This document shows, one piece after another, positions 37,035-49,304 of a stretch of DNA of 64,000 nucleotides. The notes beneath the pieces were generated by a model. It made no database searches. It was not told where the DNA came from and was given only the letters and a program-made list of their open reading frames with translations. The DNA is from Jackrogersella multiformis (taxonomy: Eukaryota; Ascomycota; Sordariomycetes; Xylariales; Hypoxylaceae), in contig CADCXD010000006.1 of assembly GCA_902806575.1 (NCBI GenBank), positions 1,026,282-1,090,281 on the forward strand. Direction: 5' to 3'. A program made the position numbers and the translations under genes. Numbering within the stretch: position 1 is the stretch's first letter; each line of letters begins with the position of its first letter.

Positions 37035-38654
37035 TCACCTTAGGTCAAACGTCCTAGGCTTGACGAGACATGGGAGGCCACCCGCCATTGGCAACGTAAG
37101 ACTGCTCTTGCTGACTCTCTTGCCCTCATAATGTGGCATAAAGTCGAAAAGTAGCACCATCGTAGCGATAACTTGTACGACTAACAATTCTGCCATTCGC
37201 TTTCCGAGACATAACCGGGGGCCTCCATTGAACACCGGAAATTCAGCCGCGCTCTTCGTGATCAGCTTACCGTCCTCTGTGAGCCATCTCTCGGGTCGGA
37301 ATGAATCAGCATCATCCCCCCAGCCGAGTTTAGACCTATTCATGGCCCAAGTACACCAAAACACTATAGATTTCGCTGGGAGGAAAGTGCCGTCGGGTAA
37401 TGTGGTTGCTTTTTCGCATTGCTTGATTTCGAATGGGATTGGTGGGTATAGTCTAAGTGTTTCGTAAAAGGTTGCCATGGTGTACGGCAATGATGTTGGC
37501 GTGAAAATGGCTGAGTTAATTTTCTGGTCGTGCTCACCACTATTGCTTATAAATGACTCCTGAAGATTTTCCAGCGAAACTCGCGCTTCATTTCGAATTT
37601 TCCCGACGACGAATCTGTGCTGCATCAGGAGGTACATACACCACGTTAGAGCCTGAGCAACGGTGTCCCTACCAGCGGAAAGATAGTTTAAGGCGGCATC
37701 AGATACTATTTCCCGGTTATCACCGAAGGCTTCCAATAACGACTGTATCAGGCTGCCAGATACTTCTTCCAATCTATCAGAAGTCGACTCTGGACTGGAG
37801 CGGGCATCGCGATCCTTATCATCTATGTTGACGGCACTGTCCACTATTTTATGACCAAAGGTACGAATTGTGCAAAGCGCTCTCCTAAACTGGAAGCCAG
37901 TTAGGAGTTCCGTGACGAACCACAGGGGGTTCTGGAAGCGCTCAGTAGTCACACCTGACGCATAATCAAATGCGACGGTGAAGTCGTCGTCGGCATGCAT
38001 CTCCATGTCATAAGCCATCTTTCCCATCAGCTGGCTCGTAATTTCATGGAAGACGGTCTGAAGATCTACGACGCTCCCAACACTGGCTTGATCTTGTACG
38101 TGCTTTACAGCGTGACCAAGATAACGCGGTAGCGCGACGTCTGTCAAGACTCGCAAATTGGAAGCGTTGAGAAACGCAAGCCCGGCTTTCCTCTGAGCCT
38201 TCCATAAATCGCCGTCAACATTGATGATTCCACTCCCAAATAAGTCGTAGGAGAGCCGCTTGAAGAGGTCACCTTTGGAAAAGATGCCCTCGTTTTTGAA
38301 AACGTACTCTAAGTTCTTAGGGTCATTAATCACCACCCCTGGAGGCAGGGTGGGGACGTTGATCTGGAACGTCTCATGGCCAAACTGCTTTTCACACTTA
38401 ACGAACCACGAAAATAACTTCTGGCGCGGTTGGAGAAAGAGGATCCCATTGCCTACGATGGGTAGGGTATTCGGTGGCTTTCTATCGTGATATTAATTAT
38501 TGGTTTGTAGATATGGTAGAATATAATCATGTCATATGTACCTTAATGGATCTCCATTTCGTCTGATAGCAGGGGTTCGAAAAATGAATTGATAGCAAAG
38601 AAGGACTCCAAGCAGCCCGAGCCATATCAGCCCTGACCCTTCCAAGAACGCCAT
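37035..38654 (-). CDS. Cytochrome P450 (CYP52-like clan)
   Basis: Microsomal haem monooxygenase. Exons 38654..38542 and 38481..37035, 60-nt intron (GTACAT..GATAG), 519 residues. A single N-terminal anchor (LIWLGLLGVLLCYQFIF) is followed by the Pro hinge KPPNTLPIVGNG. I-helix AGRDTVAQAL (AGRDT), K-helix ETLRLYPP, FRPERW, and the haem loop FNGGPRLCLGKR with the ligand near Cys462. The extra text between I and K helices and the FNGGPR form of the loop are like the fatty-acid and alkane hydroxylase clan (CYP52, CYP63, CYP539). The substrate is not decided; no biosynthetic cluster genes adjoin it. Confidence 0.93.
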
Positions 38655-39410
38655 GCTCGTCTCTTCAACCTCTTAACAAACTCCGAGATTGACAATATTG
38701 AATCCTAGGTAACCAGCTAGAAGTTCATAATTAGTAATCAATATTCATGAGAAAGTTTAGAGGTGAGCAAGGAGAATTAAGCTGCTTCTCATTGGTTGTT
38801 CTGGTTGTTGTAACATCTTCACATCGTCGTTTCAGCCTTAACATCCACGACGCACGATTATGGGGCAGGGGGCGGACCTTCGACCCCTACCTATCTTCTC
38901 CATTATATAATGGACTAAATCAAGTAATCCGATTGGTTCTGATGAAATACCTACGCTAAAGAGCTAGGGTGGATGCTAGCTAGGGTAGCTTTCTTACCCC
39001 TGGAATGACGGAGAGCGTTTGAGCTCGACTCGAAACTCAACAAAAACGGCAATCACGAGGCTGGTACCTACACTACGTAGGTCCTAGCCAGGGAGGTGGT
39101 AGGTGCCTAGGTAATGATGACGGCGTCGGATGAATCCATGAACCCATACCTTCCTAAGGTAGCTTCAACTGTCGAATTGTGCCGGCCCACATCGCAACCC
39201 TACGAAGCTACATACCTACCTGTCTAGAAACCTAATCTATCCATCCACATCCATCCGTACTAACATTTGAATTTTGACACTCACCTGAGTACGGACTTCA
39301 CTTTGTTCTTAACCGAATTGCTCTACCCACACACATCCCACGCCTCAACGAAGACCCGCGGTGTAGCAACAAGCGCCGACAAACACAAACACAAACGCAA
39401 ATCGGTCACA
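38655..39410. other. Divergent intergenic region
   Basis: Promoters of the P450 (left) and methyltransferase-like gene (right). TAGGTGCCTAGGTAATG near 39100; a possible 5' leader with CAAACACAAACACAAACG precedes 39411. Confidence 0.55.
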
Positions 39411-40851
39411 ATGGCGACGCCTTTGATCCCCCGGATGCACCTCTGGGAGATCGACGACCAGCCGTGGTAAGTTCCTACATGCCTACCTCCCAGCCAAGCC
39501 AAGCCAAGCCCAAATCGCGTCAGCACAACACCATAAATAACTCCGGAAGTCCGCATTTCGACCATGATCACGACCACGGCCACCCCAATTGGCCGCCAAG
39601 TCGCGCGGCGGCCCGGGATGTTGGGTCAACAGATTTGCTGGCTCCCATTCAACAGATCTGCACGCCATGTCTTACCTACCTGCCGCTGCAGGTCCGCATC
39701 TCTTAGCCTCTTGGCCTGTCTTACCTACCTTCCTACCTTGCCTACCCATCTGCATATCACACGTCCCTGACTTAGTAATGGTCCTCCTCCGCTAACACCG
39801 GGTGCCCGTCCAGGTTCCCCTCCATCCTCCGCGGCTACGTCCAGACGGGCCTGACGCATGCCTGGACGATGCACCTCCCGGTGCTGCAGCCCAGCAGCCC
39901 GGCCACGCTCGTCGCCGCCATCCTGCGCCGGGTGCTCGGCGCCTCCGTGTCGCGGCACACGTACATCGACTTCTGCGCGGGCGCCGGCGGCCCCACGCCC
40001 TTCATCGAGCGTGCGCTGAACCAGCAGCAGCGGGGCGCGGGCTCGGACACGCGGAAGATCGGGGCGCCCAGCTACGCAGCCGTAGCCGACCCCGAGACCA
40101 GCTCCGCCGCGCCCGACGCCCCCGTCGACTTCGTGCTCACGGACCTGCACCCGCACGTCGAGTCCTGGGAGGCCGCGAGCAAGAAGAGCGAGCACCTGAC
40201 GTACGTCGCGCACCCGGTCGACGCGGCGGCCGCGCCCGTCGACCTGCTGCGCCGGTACGCCGGCAAGGGCAAGGGCATCTTCCGGCTCTACAACCTCGCC
40301 TTCCACCACTTCGACGACCCGCTCGCGCGCGCCATCCTGAAGAACACGGTCGAGACGAGCGAGGGGTTCGGGTAAGCAAGCACAAGCACAGCCACCTACA
40401 ACTACAAGCCCAGCCTAGCCCAGCCTACCTTACTCCAACCCAACCCAATCCGATCTGATCCATCCCACAAACCTAGAAGACCTCCCAGCATTACAAGCTC
40501 GCTAACCCACTCCCCCTCGCCCGCAGCATCTTCGAGCTGCAAGAGCGCACCCCATCTGGAATCATAACGTGCCTGCTCTTCGGGTTTTTCATCCTGCTGA
40601 TCGCGCCGCTGCTGTACTGGTGGTCGCCGGCGCGGCTGTTCTACGTCTACGTCGTGCCGGTGGTGCCCTTCGTGCTGACCTTCGACGGCATCGTCTCGTC
40701 CCTGCGCACCCGCACCGCCGACGAGGTCGAGGCCCTGCTGCGCACCTGCGGCGCCGACACCGCCGCCTGGGAGGTCCACAGCGGCAGGGAGCGCTTCCTC
40801 TGGCCCTGCGGGTACCTGGGCTGGGTTATCTGCACCAAGAAGGCGGCGTGA
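39411..40851 (+). CDS. Conserved fungal membrane-anchored, methyltransferase-like protein
   Basis: Three exons: 39411..39466, 39814..40371 and 40527..40851, introns of 347 and 155 nt, 312 residues. The N-terminal half has a Rossmann-like motif (YIDFCAGAGGPTPFIE) followed by VDFVLTDLHPH, which resembles motifs I and II of SAM-dependent methyltransferases. Then GIFRLYNLAFHHFDDPLA. The C-terminal half has two membrane spans (ITCLLFGFFILLIAPLLYW and YVYVVPVVPFVLTF) followed by LRTRTADEVEALLR and WEVHSGRERF. I recognise the layout as a widespread fungal family of unknown function. The coding exons are far more GC-rich than the flanking DNA, including many CGC and GTC codons. Confidence 0.75.
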
Positions 40852-41171
40852 AGGGGAAGGGAATTCGGGCCGCAAGGATAAGGATAGGGTCTACGTCGGC
40901 GGTAAGCATGGCGCAAAATCACGCATAGAACCTTCTGTCGCTTAGATAGGTAGACGGTGCTGTTCTTGCATTCTGAAGTGCAATGTATATAGAAGCTATA
41001 ACTATGTACGAATGGTATCCCTAATCAATCCCGCATAAATACCGTGACAATGCTGTTCCATGATAACCCGTTGAACGCCCCAGCCACTCTTTACATACAT
41101 AGACAGTTTGGTGAAGGTATAGTTAGACGAAAATAGATAGGGTATGATCGGTCCGCGTTCAGGCCGTCCAA
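40852..41171. other. Convergent intergenic
   Basis: 3' flanks of the methyltransferase-like gene and the mitochondrial carrier gene. Nothing else seen. Confidence 0.6.
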
Positions 41172-42243
41172 TCATCTCGTCAGCCAACCGAGGTAATCCA
41201 CAACGATCAATGTCACCATGCTACAATATGACGTTAGCGCGCGTTATCTCGAGGTGGGTCCGACGCTCGGATAGGGGTCCAACTTACGCGTGGGGGGCGA
41301 TACGCACGTAATACGTGCCGAATCCACGGTAGAAGCGCGTAAGGCCTTCCTGCTTCGTGACCTTGACGAAGCAGTCAGTCATGCCCTTGTACGGAAGCTT
41401 GCCGTCGGGGCCGCGCTGCTGCTTCTGCAACCTCGTCTTCACGAAGTCGAACGGCAAACTGAGGAAGGAGGCGAAGAAGCCGGCGATGGCGCTGGCTGTT
41501 AAAGTCTGCGACTGCGCCGACCAGTTGGTTTTCGCTTTGAGCTGCACCTTCGCTTCCGAGAAGAATGCTAGCTGGCCAAGGTTGAGCGACATGGCTCGGA
41601 CTACCGTTGGCGCTGCGCCCGCCCAAAGGGCGGTGACACCTTCGGACTTGACGATCGATGTCAGTGCATCGATGACGGACTTATAGTTCTTGCGTTCGGC
41701 AATAGGTTTGAGGCCATCCGATTGCATTCGGATGAGGGCTAGGTCGGCTGGGTTTCCAAGGAAAGCCGCTATTCCACCGGCTGCAAGACCGGCGCTCGCT
41801 CGCTCAGCAAAGCCGACTTGAGTACCATTCCCCTTGGCACGTGTCGCTAGGTTTTTCATAAAGGTGTCGAAGAAGCCTAATCTCGCTGTAGTATATACAG
41901 CTTGACGGAGAAGACCTGCTGATAAACCCGTGTATAAGTCGAGGACCTTGCCTTGTGCAAGAATATCTCGCGTAACCGATAACGGGGTAGGTTTAGGTCC
42001 GGTAGCAACACCCTCGCCAGCAAGTTGTAGTCTGACTTTGATCATATCCACAGGCTGGATGACAGTGGTCGCGGCCATTCCAGAGATGCCTCCGTTGATG
42101 AAAGGTAGGGCCGCCCTCATAATAGGAGTGTGCAGGAAATCGTTCCCCACGGCGGCGGCGACGGTCTCCGAGCCTTGCTTGCCCATGGCGGACGATTTAG
42201 TTCGTGCGGCTTCCGCAGCTTGCTTTAGAGTGTTGGAGCTCAT
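41172..42243 (-). CDS. Mitochondrial 2-oxoglutarate/malate carrier
   Basis: Inner-membrane antiporter of the mitochondrial carrier family. Exons 42243..41288 and 41220..41172 with a 67-nt intron; 334 residues. Three carrier repeats show the signature P.[DE]..[KR]: QPVDMIKVRLQ, NPADLALIRMQ and LPFDFVKTRLQK. The second, with NPADLALIRMQSDG, and the first-repeat YTTARLGFFDT are diagnostic of the oxoglutarate carrier branch. The C-terminus (APHAMVTLIVVDYLGW) is completed only by the short second exon. It has an N-terminal extension of about 40 residues before the first repeat. Confidence 0.93.
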
Positions 42244-45200
42244 AATTCCAGTCAAAAGTCAAGGAAGCAAGGAGTCGAAGCAATCGCACACTAACGCAAG
42301 ACCGGGTCCCTCTTAAACTCTATGAATAGGGCGACAGAGGGGTCAGAGAGCTGGAAAGCTGGTGTAAACGACACATGGTTAGCAACATGTCCGTAAGTGC
42401 GATTCTAGCATGGTTTTAATATGGTCAGACGGCTTGTAAGCTTATAATGAAAAGGCCGGACTAGGTAGGGAACTCCAGAGAAGGTCCGGTAAAGCGCTAT
42501 TGGCTGGCGCACTCAACATCCGCTAGGCGGCCAGGCCATGGCCGAGGTGGATAGACAACCGACGTATAATTCGGCTTCATCTCGCGGGTTTGAACGGTAA
42601 TGTGGTTGAGGCTATGATTATCTACGATAGATGCAAGGTAGATGTGGACCTCGTCGGAAAAGATAGGAAGTGGGGGTATAGATAGACGAGGTATAGCTGA
42701 GATGTTACATGGCTGCATGGTAGTAAATCTGGGCGAAGACATCTAGACTACCTAGGTACGACGGGGACCATGGATGTCGGATACCCGTTCCTGATTTGCG
42801 AGGATCACACCAATAGGGTTGTAAGTTGGTAATAGCGGGATAGTGGATAGATAGGTAGTTAGTAGCCCAAACGGTTGAGGATGGCTGAATGGCTGGACGG
42901 ACGGATGCCGTTGTGGTGATTGACAATATTAGATCAACGAAATGGGGGAACCAACTTATGCTAGGCACAATGTCTCAGTAGAAAATTAATAGATCAACCG
43001 GACATAGGATTCTATTTCCCCCCAACTGGAAGCTGGATGGTAATCCTCAGCCCTGGATCAACGCAAGCTCACCGAGACCGGCAGGATGGCGGATCTACCA
43101 GGTTGAGCTTTATCAGGTTGAGCTCAACAGGCGGGAGCTGTATGTAGGGCCAGAGAAAAGCAAGATGATGTCAGCCGAAGGAATATTCCGTAGTGAATTC
43201 GAAGGAAGCGAGCAAACAAATTGGTCGAGATTAATTAGGGAGAAGATCAATAGAAGATAACGATGAAATTTACGTAGAATCGACTAAGGCACGCGATCAA
43301 CACGAGGCGGCCGGCTGGCTAGGAGCAGAGATTCGATAGATGTAAGGAGGCGGTAAGAACAAAGCATCAATCTAGCAGGAGAAGCACTCGATAGCTTGAG
43401 CAAAGAGATATCGATCCCTTTAAATATTCAAAGAGAGAAAGGGTCAAACAAGCTAACTAGAACAATCCTAGATGGCTAGTTTCGGAACTTGGATCAAGGT
43501 GGGTGGTGCTGGTGAGATGTGTGACCTCGGTTGTTGAGGTTGTTAATAGTAAATTGTTAATTATTAAGAGAAAAGTACCCTAAAGGTTGATGATTAATAG
43601 ATTATAGAAGATTGATAATAAGGTACCTGATAATAATGTACCTACCCTAGGTAGGTAGGCAAGTAAGACAAGTCGAAGAAAGGCTGAGAGGGTAGGAAAG
43701 AGCAGCGCGACTCAAATACTTAAAAGCTTCAACTTATGTAAAGAGCAAACCACATGCCCCCCTCCCCATCGACACCGATTATCTCCTCTCCTCCTTCCAT
43801 CGACTAACCGAGCGCTTATTGATGATTGGCTTTGAATCTCCTCTAACCTCTGATACTTACCACGTATAGCTTCGTGCTGGTTAGTTGGTCCAGACTACCG
43901 AGAAGATCAAATGCGGGGTTACGCATAGCGTTCATCATTCTCGATACCTATCGAATTGGAAATAAGATCAATTGGTGTTTTGTGATGGGTGTGATGGCTG
44001 GATGAGTGTAATGGCAAGTAGTGCGCTACACGCGTTCTCGACGTGGCTTTTCACAGTCTACCTCATATCGGTACTTAGCCTACCTGTATAGACAAGCCCG
44101 TCACCTATAACACTTATATCGCACAGTCACCTAAAACTTTATCAGCCCAGCTAACATTTGCAATGTTTACTTAACTTCCGGCGAGGATCATTTATACTTT
44201 AAACCATACAATCTTCCCTTGCATATCCCATCTACCATGGGGTGAACTGAAAATGGGCTCTATTACCTACCTAGGTACCTAGGTAGGTAGAGTGCATACT
44301 AGCATACTAGGTAGCACATGAACATCATTGGATGCGCGCACATGGCTGGATAGATCTCGGCATTGCGTTTTTTAAGTGGATGTCTACCTACACTGCCTTT
44401 CTAAGGTTCCCGTTCAACCGGAATTCTTCAGACTACGATTGATATCAGATTCGCGGAAGTCCGTATGGAGAAGAGAAAGACCTATGAGGTTGAAATTTCA
44501 TCGCAATTCGATTTAATAAGCCTTCATATAATTTCAAGAAGTTCCTGAAATAAATGTAAATCAAGCACCTCCCCCGGTACGATTCCTTTCTTCATCTTGA
44601 TGTTTAAATATCTTCTTTCCTCTTGGATGCCGTGATATCCTCGTATCCATCCATCCCCTTGTCCCGAGAGTTGGTGCATTGCGGGGTAAATGTCCCTATA
44701 TACCACTAGTATACGTATATGTACCGAAGTGGAACTACATTGCCTAGCTGCATGAAGACCGGCTTTATCGATAAGCACGTGCTAGCTTCCAAGGTTCCTA
44801 GCTCGATTAAAAGAGCTGTCATCTTCAATGCGGAAAGAGATCATTGAGCAAACAAACGTTGCTACAACTACGTGCCTACTTACCTAGGTACATATACTTG
44901 GGAACTATTTTTATCGGTATGAAGAACTCCCTTAGCCATCACCAAAAAACATATATCATGTTGAATACTTATGTAATGGTACATAATATCTTTACCAAAT
45001 TCAAGTAACTTGGGAAAATGGCTATATCATGGTGACGTCAAACTACCTATGTAGGTACGTGGAGCTCTTTCCTACCTTAAAAATACATGGATTCTGATAG
45101 GCACAAATATACAGGCAAGATCAAGGGTATGCAGATTCATATCCTAAATAGGGCATCTGCATCTACTATGTGTGTAACTAGGTACACAGGTATATAGTAT

Positions 45201-47036
45201 TTTGCATGGTTCCCAGCCGAGCGAAACCTCAACTCCAATTAATTTTCGTTCTCCTCCTATTGCGTAGGAAGCCAAGCTTCTAAAGAATTCGCTCGAAACA
45301 ACCGATATCTGTGCTCTAATATGTTATGTCCCTGGTCATGATATGAGACGAGTCTTCTCAGGGACATGACATTTCCAGGGACGGCCCGGAAACCCATACA
45401 TTCATTGATCTAGACCTAGGTAGAAGCTATACCACTAAACGGCAGCTACTTTCTTCCCGTTGGCGCGTATTTTCAGCTCGTAGCCATAAACGCGCAACTA
45501 TCTAGAGTGGCAAGTTTGGAGTATCTCTCTGGATGAAGCCCTGATTCCAACCACCTGTTTAAAACCCCCTTCCCCCAGTGCAAGAAATACCGCAATAGAC
45601 ATGTTCTACCTATCATATTATATGTAACCATATGGATATTCCAGTTAAACTCTGGCGGAGAAACAATATAGTTTCACATTGGTTCCTTGTCATCTCGATC
45701 CTCTACTGCCTCTTTGTCCTTTCGAAATGGCTGCCCTCTTCGCTTATATTTGATGAATGTCTATCTAAGGGCTCCCGAGGTACTGTCTCCACGAAACGTG
45801 AACTGAACGGGCCGGCTTGCCTCCTACGGTCCCGAGGCGATGGTATTATCCCTCGGGTGCAGACCTATGGACATGGGATTGAACAGGGTCCTCATATGCA
45901 ATAAACAAACCTGGCCGAATATTTCCGATCTTTGTTTTATGGAAGGCTTTGACCTTCTAGAGCAGGGTGGATGCTTTAGTGATAGTGTCATCGTTGTTGG
46001 TTTTCCTAGGTATTCATAAGACGCCTTTTTAACTCGGCAGAATAAACTCCAGAACTCCGAGTCGCCGGCTCTTCGAATCTCATCGTTGAACCACCTGTGG
46101 TATAACATATAGTTGGTCTAAAAGAGTACGTAGATAGCCTAGGTAACGACTCGAAATCGTACGGCAAGAAAGACAAGTCAATAACTCTTGAACTTATTCA
46201 GCCTCTTGACCTCGAGATATATCACCTGTCAATGGCGAATGGACTTGCTGACATAATGACGAAGGTAAGGATGACTTATTGCACGCACAGGTCACCCCCT
46301 GTAATAATGTTAGCGTCCTGACCATGCGATAACCTCACTAACACGCGGAATAAAAGTACTATATCAAGTTTCGAAACGTAATAAATCAATAATCGATTTA
46401 CCTTAAAATAATGTATTTATTTTAGTAGTACCATATAGTTTATCTGATTGGACTATCTCATTCAATCATTTTCAAACATTTATTTCATAAAAAAACTACA
46501 TATCGAAGCCTTGCTCGAAACATTGAGACCCCAGTGTAGATCAGTCACTACACGGCCAACATTATTTCAGGGGTAACCTGCCAGGCACTCTGAACTACAT
46601 CTCATCCCATGGCTTTGTGGCTAAATTACTCCTGAGTCTTGGTCCACCTATTGATTGAATCTTATTACTGCACCAGCATGATGATTTTCGGACTTATTGA
46701 TATTTGAATAGCTAGGCCATTGTCGCACCTTCGTTTGAGATACTGATTATATAATTCATCTCAAACCAGAAATTTATTACCTACCTCCAGAGTCCAGACA
46801 CCCGGTTTTCGCACAAATGTGAGGTGACGTACCTCGGGTATTGCTTCATGAAACAACCGTGTTGGGTTCGGACCACCGGATTAAATGTACCAAGGCCATT
46901 GCTTCGTCGCTAATATCTTGGAATTCATATTGCTTCAAGGGGATTGAACTCATTTAATTTCCGCTAGGAACCCACGTGCTTAGCATACACCGAATATACC
47001 TACCTAGGTAGGTAATTGTAGGTATTCTGGCACGAT
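42244..47036. other. Long gene-poor stretch
   Basis: Almost 4.8 kb without a convincing gene. CCTAGGTA palindromes at about 42753, 43643, 44264-44290, 44881 and 46997-47013. Weak frames at 44524-44778 and 45824-46108 (minus) and 45632-45904 (plus, with one hydrophobic segment) read somewhat like protein but lack family or splice support. It marks the boundary between the intact genes to the left and the frame-disrupted genes to the right. Confidence 0.5.
44264..44290. repeat. Double CCTAGG palindrome cluster
   Basis: Near-perfect inverted repeat built of TACCTACCTAGG and CCTAGGTAGGTAG units, one of the longest members of the dispersed motif family in this window. Confidence 0.85.
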
Positions 47037-48025
47037 CTAAAACGTGGAAGGCATAGTTGTCAATCTTCCCCCATCTGTCACGATCACGGTGCCGTTGCAA
47101 TAAGCACCTGCCCTAGAGGCTAGGTAGAGGATGGCGCCGCCCATGTCGTTCTCGTCTCCAGCGCGCTCCAGCGGAATCATTCCTTTTCCGATGCCTCCTC
47201 GTTCGATAATAGGAGCGGACATCTCACTCGGATAGACTGTTCACGAGTCAGTATGATCCAGCCTGCCTCCAATATTCTCTTTGTTCCTAACCCCTTTTAT
47301 CCGCGAGGGGGAAGAAGATGTAAAATTGGACGACTGGGATAACTTACGACCTGGGCATATGACATTAGCTCTGATATCCCACTGCGGCAGGACCACGCTC
47401 AGGTGCTTGATAAGGTGTATGCACGCAGCCTTGCTCTGCCCGTACGCGAAGCCGCCAGTGTTTATCTTGTTGAAGCCGCCGATGCTGCTTATGGCGACTA
47501 CCTGGCTCTTCTGCTCTACGTTGCCCTGCTTGTTTCCGGCATCGAGGAGCTTGAGGAACGACATGGCGGTGTACCAGACGGCGCTCGTGTTGATGCCGAA
47601 TGTGTTATTATAATCCTCGAAGGGCACGGATAGGTTGGCCTCGACAAACTCGTCGAGTGTCGTTTCAGGCTTGGGTCGGATTCCATACGGTCCGCCAATG
47701 CCTGAGTTGCAGACTAACAGGTTGATAAAGCCTGCTTGGTGCTTGATGAGGTAACGGCCGACTCCAGCGACTGCGTGGATGTTACATCACAGGCTATTGC
47801 GACCACAGTCTTGCCAAGCTCCGCTGCGGCTTGCGTCAATACGTCTAGGCGTCTTCCTAGAATGTACACGGTAGCAGCGCCGTTGGCAACTAGTGCCTTG
47901 GTTATCAAAAGCCCGATTCCTAAGGCAGGAAGTTTTGTTAGTAAAGGGGTCAGATATATCATATATGGTTGAGATTTAAACTGACCCGTACCACCGCCTG
48001 TAACGACGGCAACCATGCCTTTCAT
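47037..48025 (-). pseudogene. Short-chain dehydrogenase/reductase, frame-disrupted
   Basis: NAD(P)-dependent oxidoreductase of the classical SDR type. From 48025 the gene reads MKGMVAVVTGGGTG, an intron of 72 nt (about 47987..47916 region), then IGLLITKALVANGAATVYILGRR (cofactor-binding TGGGTGIG) and ACDVTSTQSLESAV. At about 47750-47755 one base is missing, and the sequence continues in another frame with LLVCNSGIGGP, VVAISSIGGF, the catalytic FAYGQSKAA (Y..SK) and, after a further intron, YPSEM...GTVIVTDGGR. Upstream, MATSQTTMASLGAENLFN at about 48079-48026 looks like the normal N-terminus but is also out of frame. The core is complete apart from these shifts, so an assembly error is as likely as decay. 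Confidence 0.8.
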
Positions 48026-49068
48026 TGAACAAGTTCTCTGCGCCGAGTGAGGCCATGGTCGTCTGTGAAGTCGCCATTCTTACTAGTTCCGATGTCTTTA
48101 ATACCGACTAACTCTTTTTACTCCTAAGACCGCGATGAGGTTCAACAGCATTCAATTTATATCTTGGGGGTTAAGTCAAGTTTAATTAATACATACCTCG
48201 GCAGGGTTTTAGAATGCCCCTCCATGTTGTCTTCCGTTCAGTGCTGCTGCGCCATCGTATCCATCGCGATGATAACATATCTACTAAGTATGCCCCTCAG
48301 TGGAGCCCAAGTTCGTGATAGTCGGAATGAGACGCCACGTTGTTAGCGTAATCCAAGGGCCCAATCGTGAATGTTGAGTATGAATCTCCAGAACTCTTGG
48401 TACCGTTCGAAATCACGTAAAGAGAAGTCCGCGATCCGCTTTATGATATAATTTAGGGGCATCCTGTCATCCACGTGTGCTCGCGACTTGATTCTTTTGC
48501 GGCCATATACCCGTACTGGCTTAGGTCTTCGTTCTCGTTCCTCTCCTCAGCCCCCATGATGTAAGTCGATGCGAACGAGTTACTGGTAACCTGCTTCCTG
48601 TCTGCACGTACTTAGTAATTAATAGGTACCTGTAGTTTATCAAAAGAGCAGCTGTAAATAACGCCCCTTCGAGTGAGCTTACACTAGATTTGAACATTCC
48701 CATGCTAGAAGACTTGAATCAATTACGTACCTTAATTTGGTATGTGTTAAATAAAGAGTGTAACAATTATTAACTTCAAGGTTCAGCAGTAACCTAATGA
48801 GATTTGTATGGTAGGTACCTAGGTACAGTTCGTAGCTCTACTCGCTCTTACCTACCTACACGTGTAGGTAGGTAGGTAACTGTTACCCACTTAATGAATT
48901 AAAGCCTAATATTTACCAAGGCGAACATTTCGTGTAATTAATTATTTAATACTCAATAAACGATATACTCAAGTAACGAGCATTAGGTATGTCCAAAATT
49001 TCCAGCTTTCGTCCCACATTTCCCGACTTCTACCTACATCCAAGCACAATCCTTCCAAACCGCCCAAC
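48026..49068. other. Intergenic with long palindrome
   Basis: Possible lost N-terminal codons of the dehydrogenase at 48026-48079, then gene-free DNA. A long palindrome centred on CACGTG is at 48849-48879. Confidence 0.55.
48849..48879. repeat. Perfect palindrome centred on CACGTG
   Basis: Arms of TTACCTACCTACA and TGTAGGTAGGTAGG flank CACGTG. The centre is an E-box-like site; the arms belong to the dispersed TAGGTAGG family. Confidence 0.8.
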
Positions 49069-49264
49069 ATGCCCAAACGAAAACGCAACCACGAGCCTAG
49101 CCTTCAGGAGAAGCTGTCGCAATGGCACAAGGAACTGGCGCGGGGCATGAAGACGGCCAGGGCTTCGAGCGCCAGCGCCTGAGCAAGCATCCGCGAGGCC
49201 TGCGCCCAGGACAAACCGCGAGGCTCGAGGGAGGTTGCCGTGCTGAAGGTACGAGTCTGCGCTT

Positions 49265-49304
<40 letters not shown>

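Noticed and set aside
39725..40309. 194-codon minus-strand frame
   Set aside because: Shadow of the GC-rich methyltransferase-like exon, with Val/Arg/Gly-biased composition.
45326..45367. Inverted repeat ATGTCCCTG / CAGGGACAT
   Set aside because: Nine-base stem with a 24-base loop, no T-run and no gene to terminate; likely chance.
45632..46108. Overlapping frames on both strands, one with a hydrophobic segment
   Set aside because: No family, splice partner or consistent start; kept only as a note in the gene-poor region.
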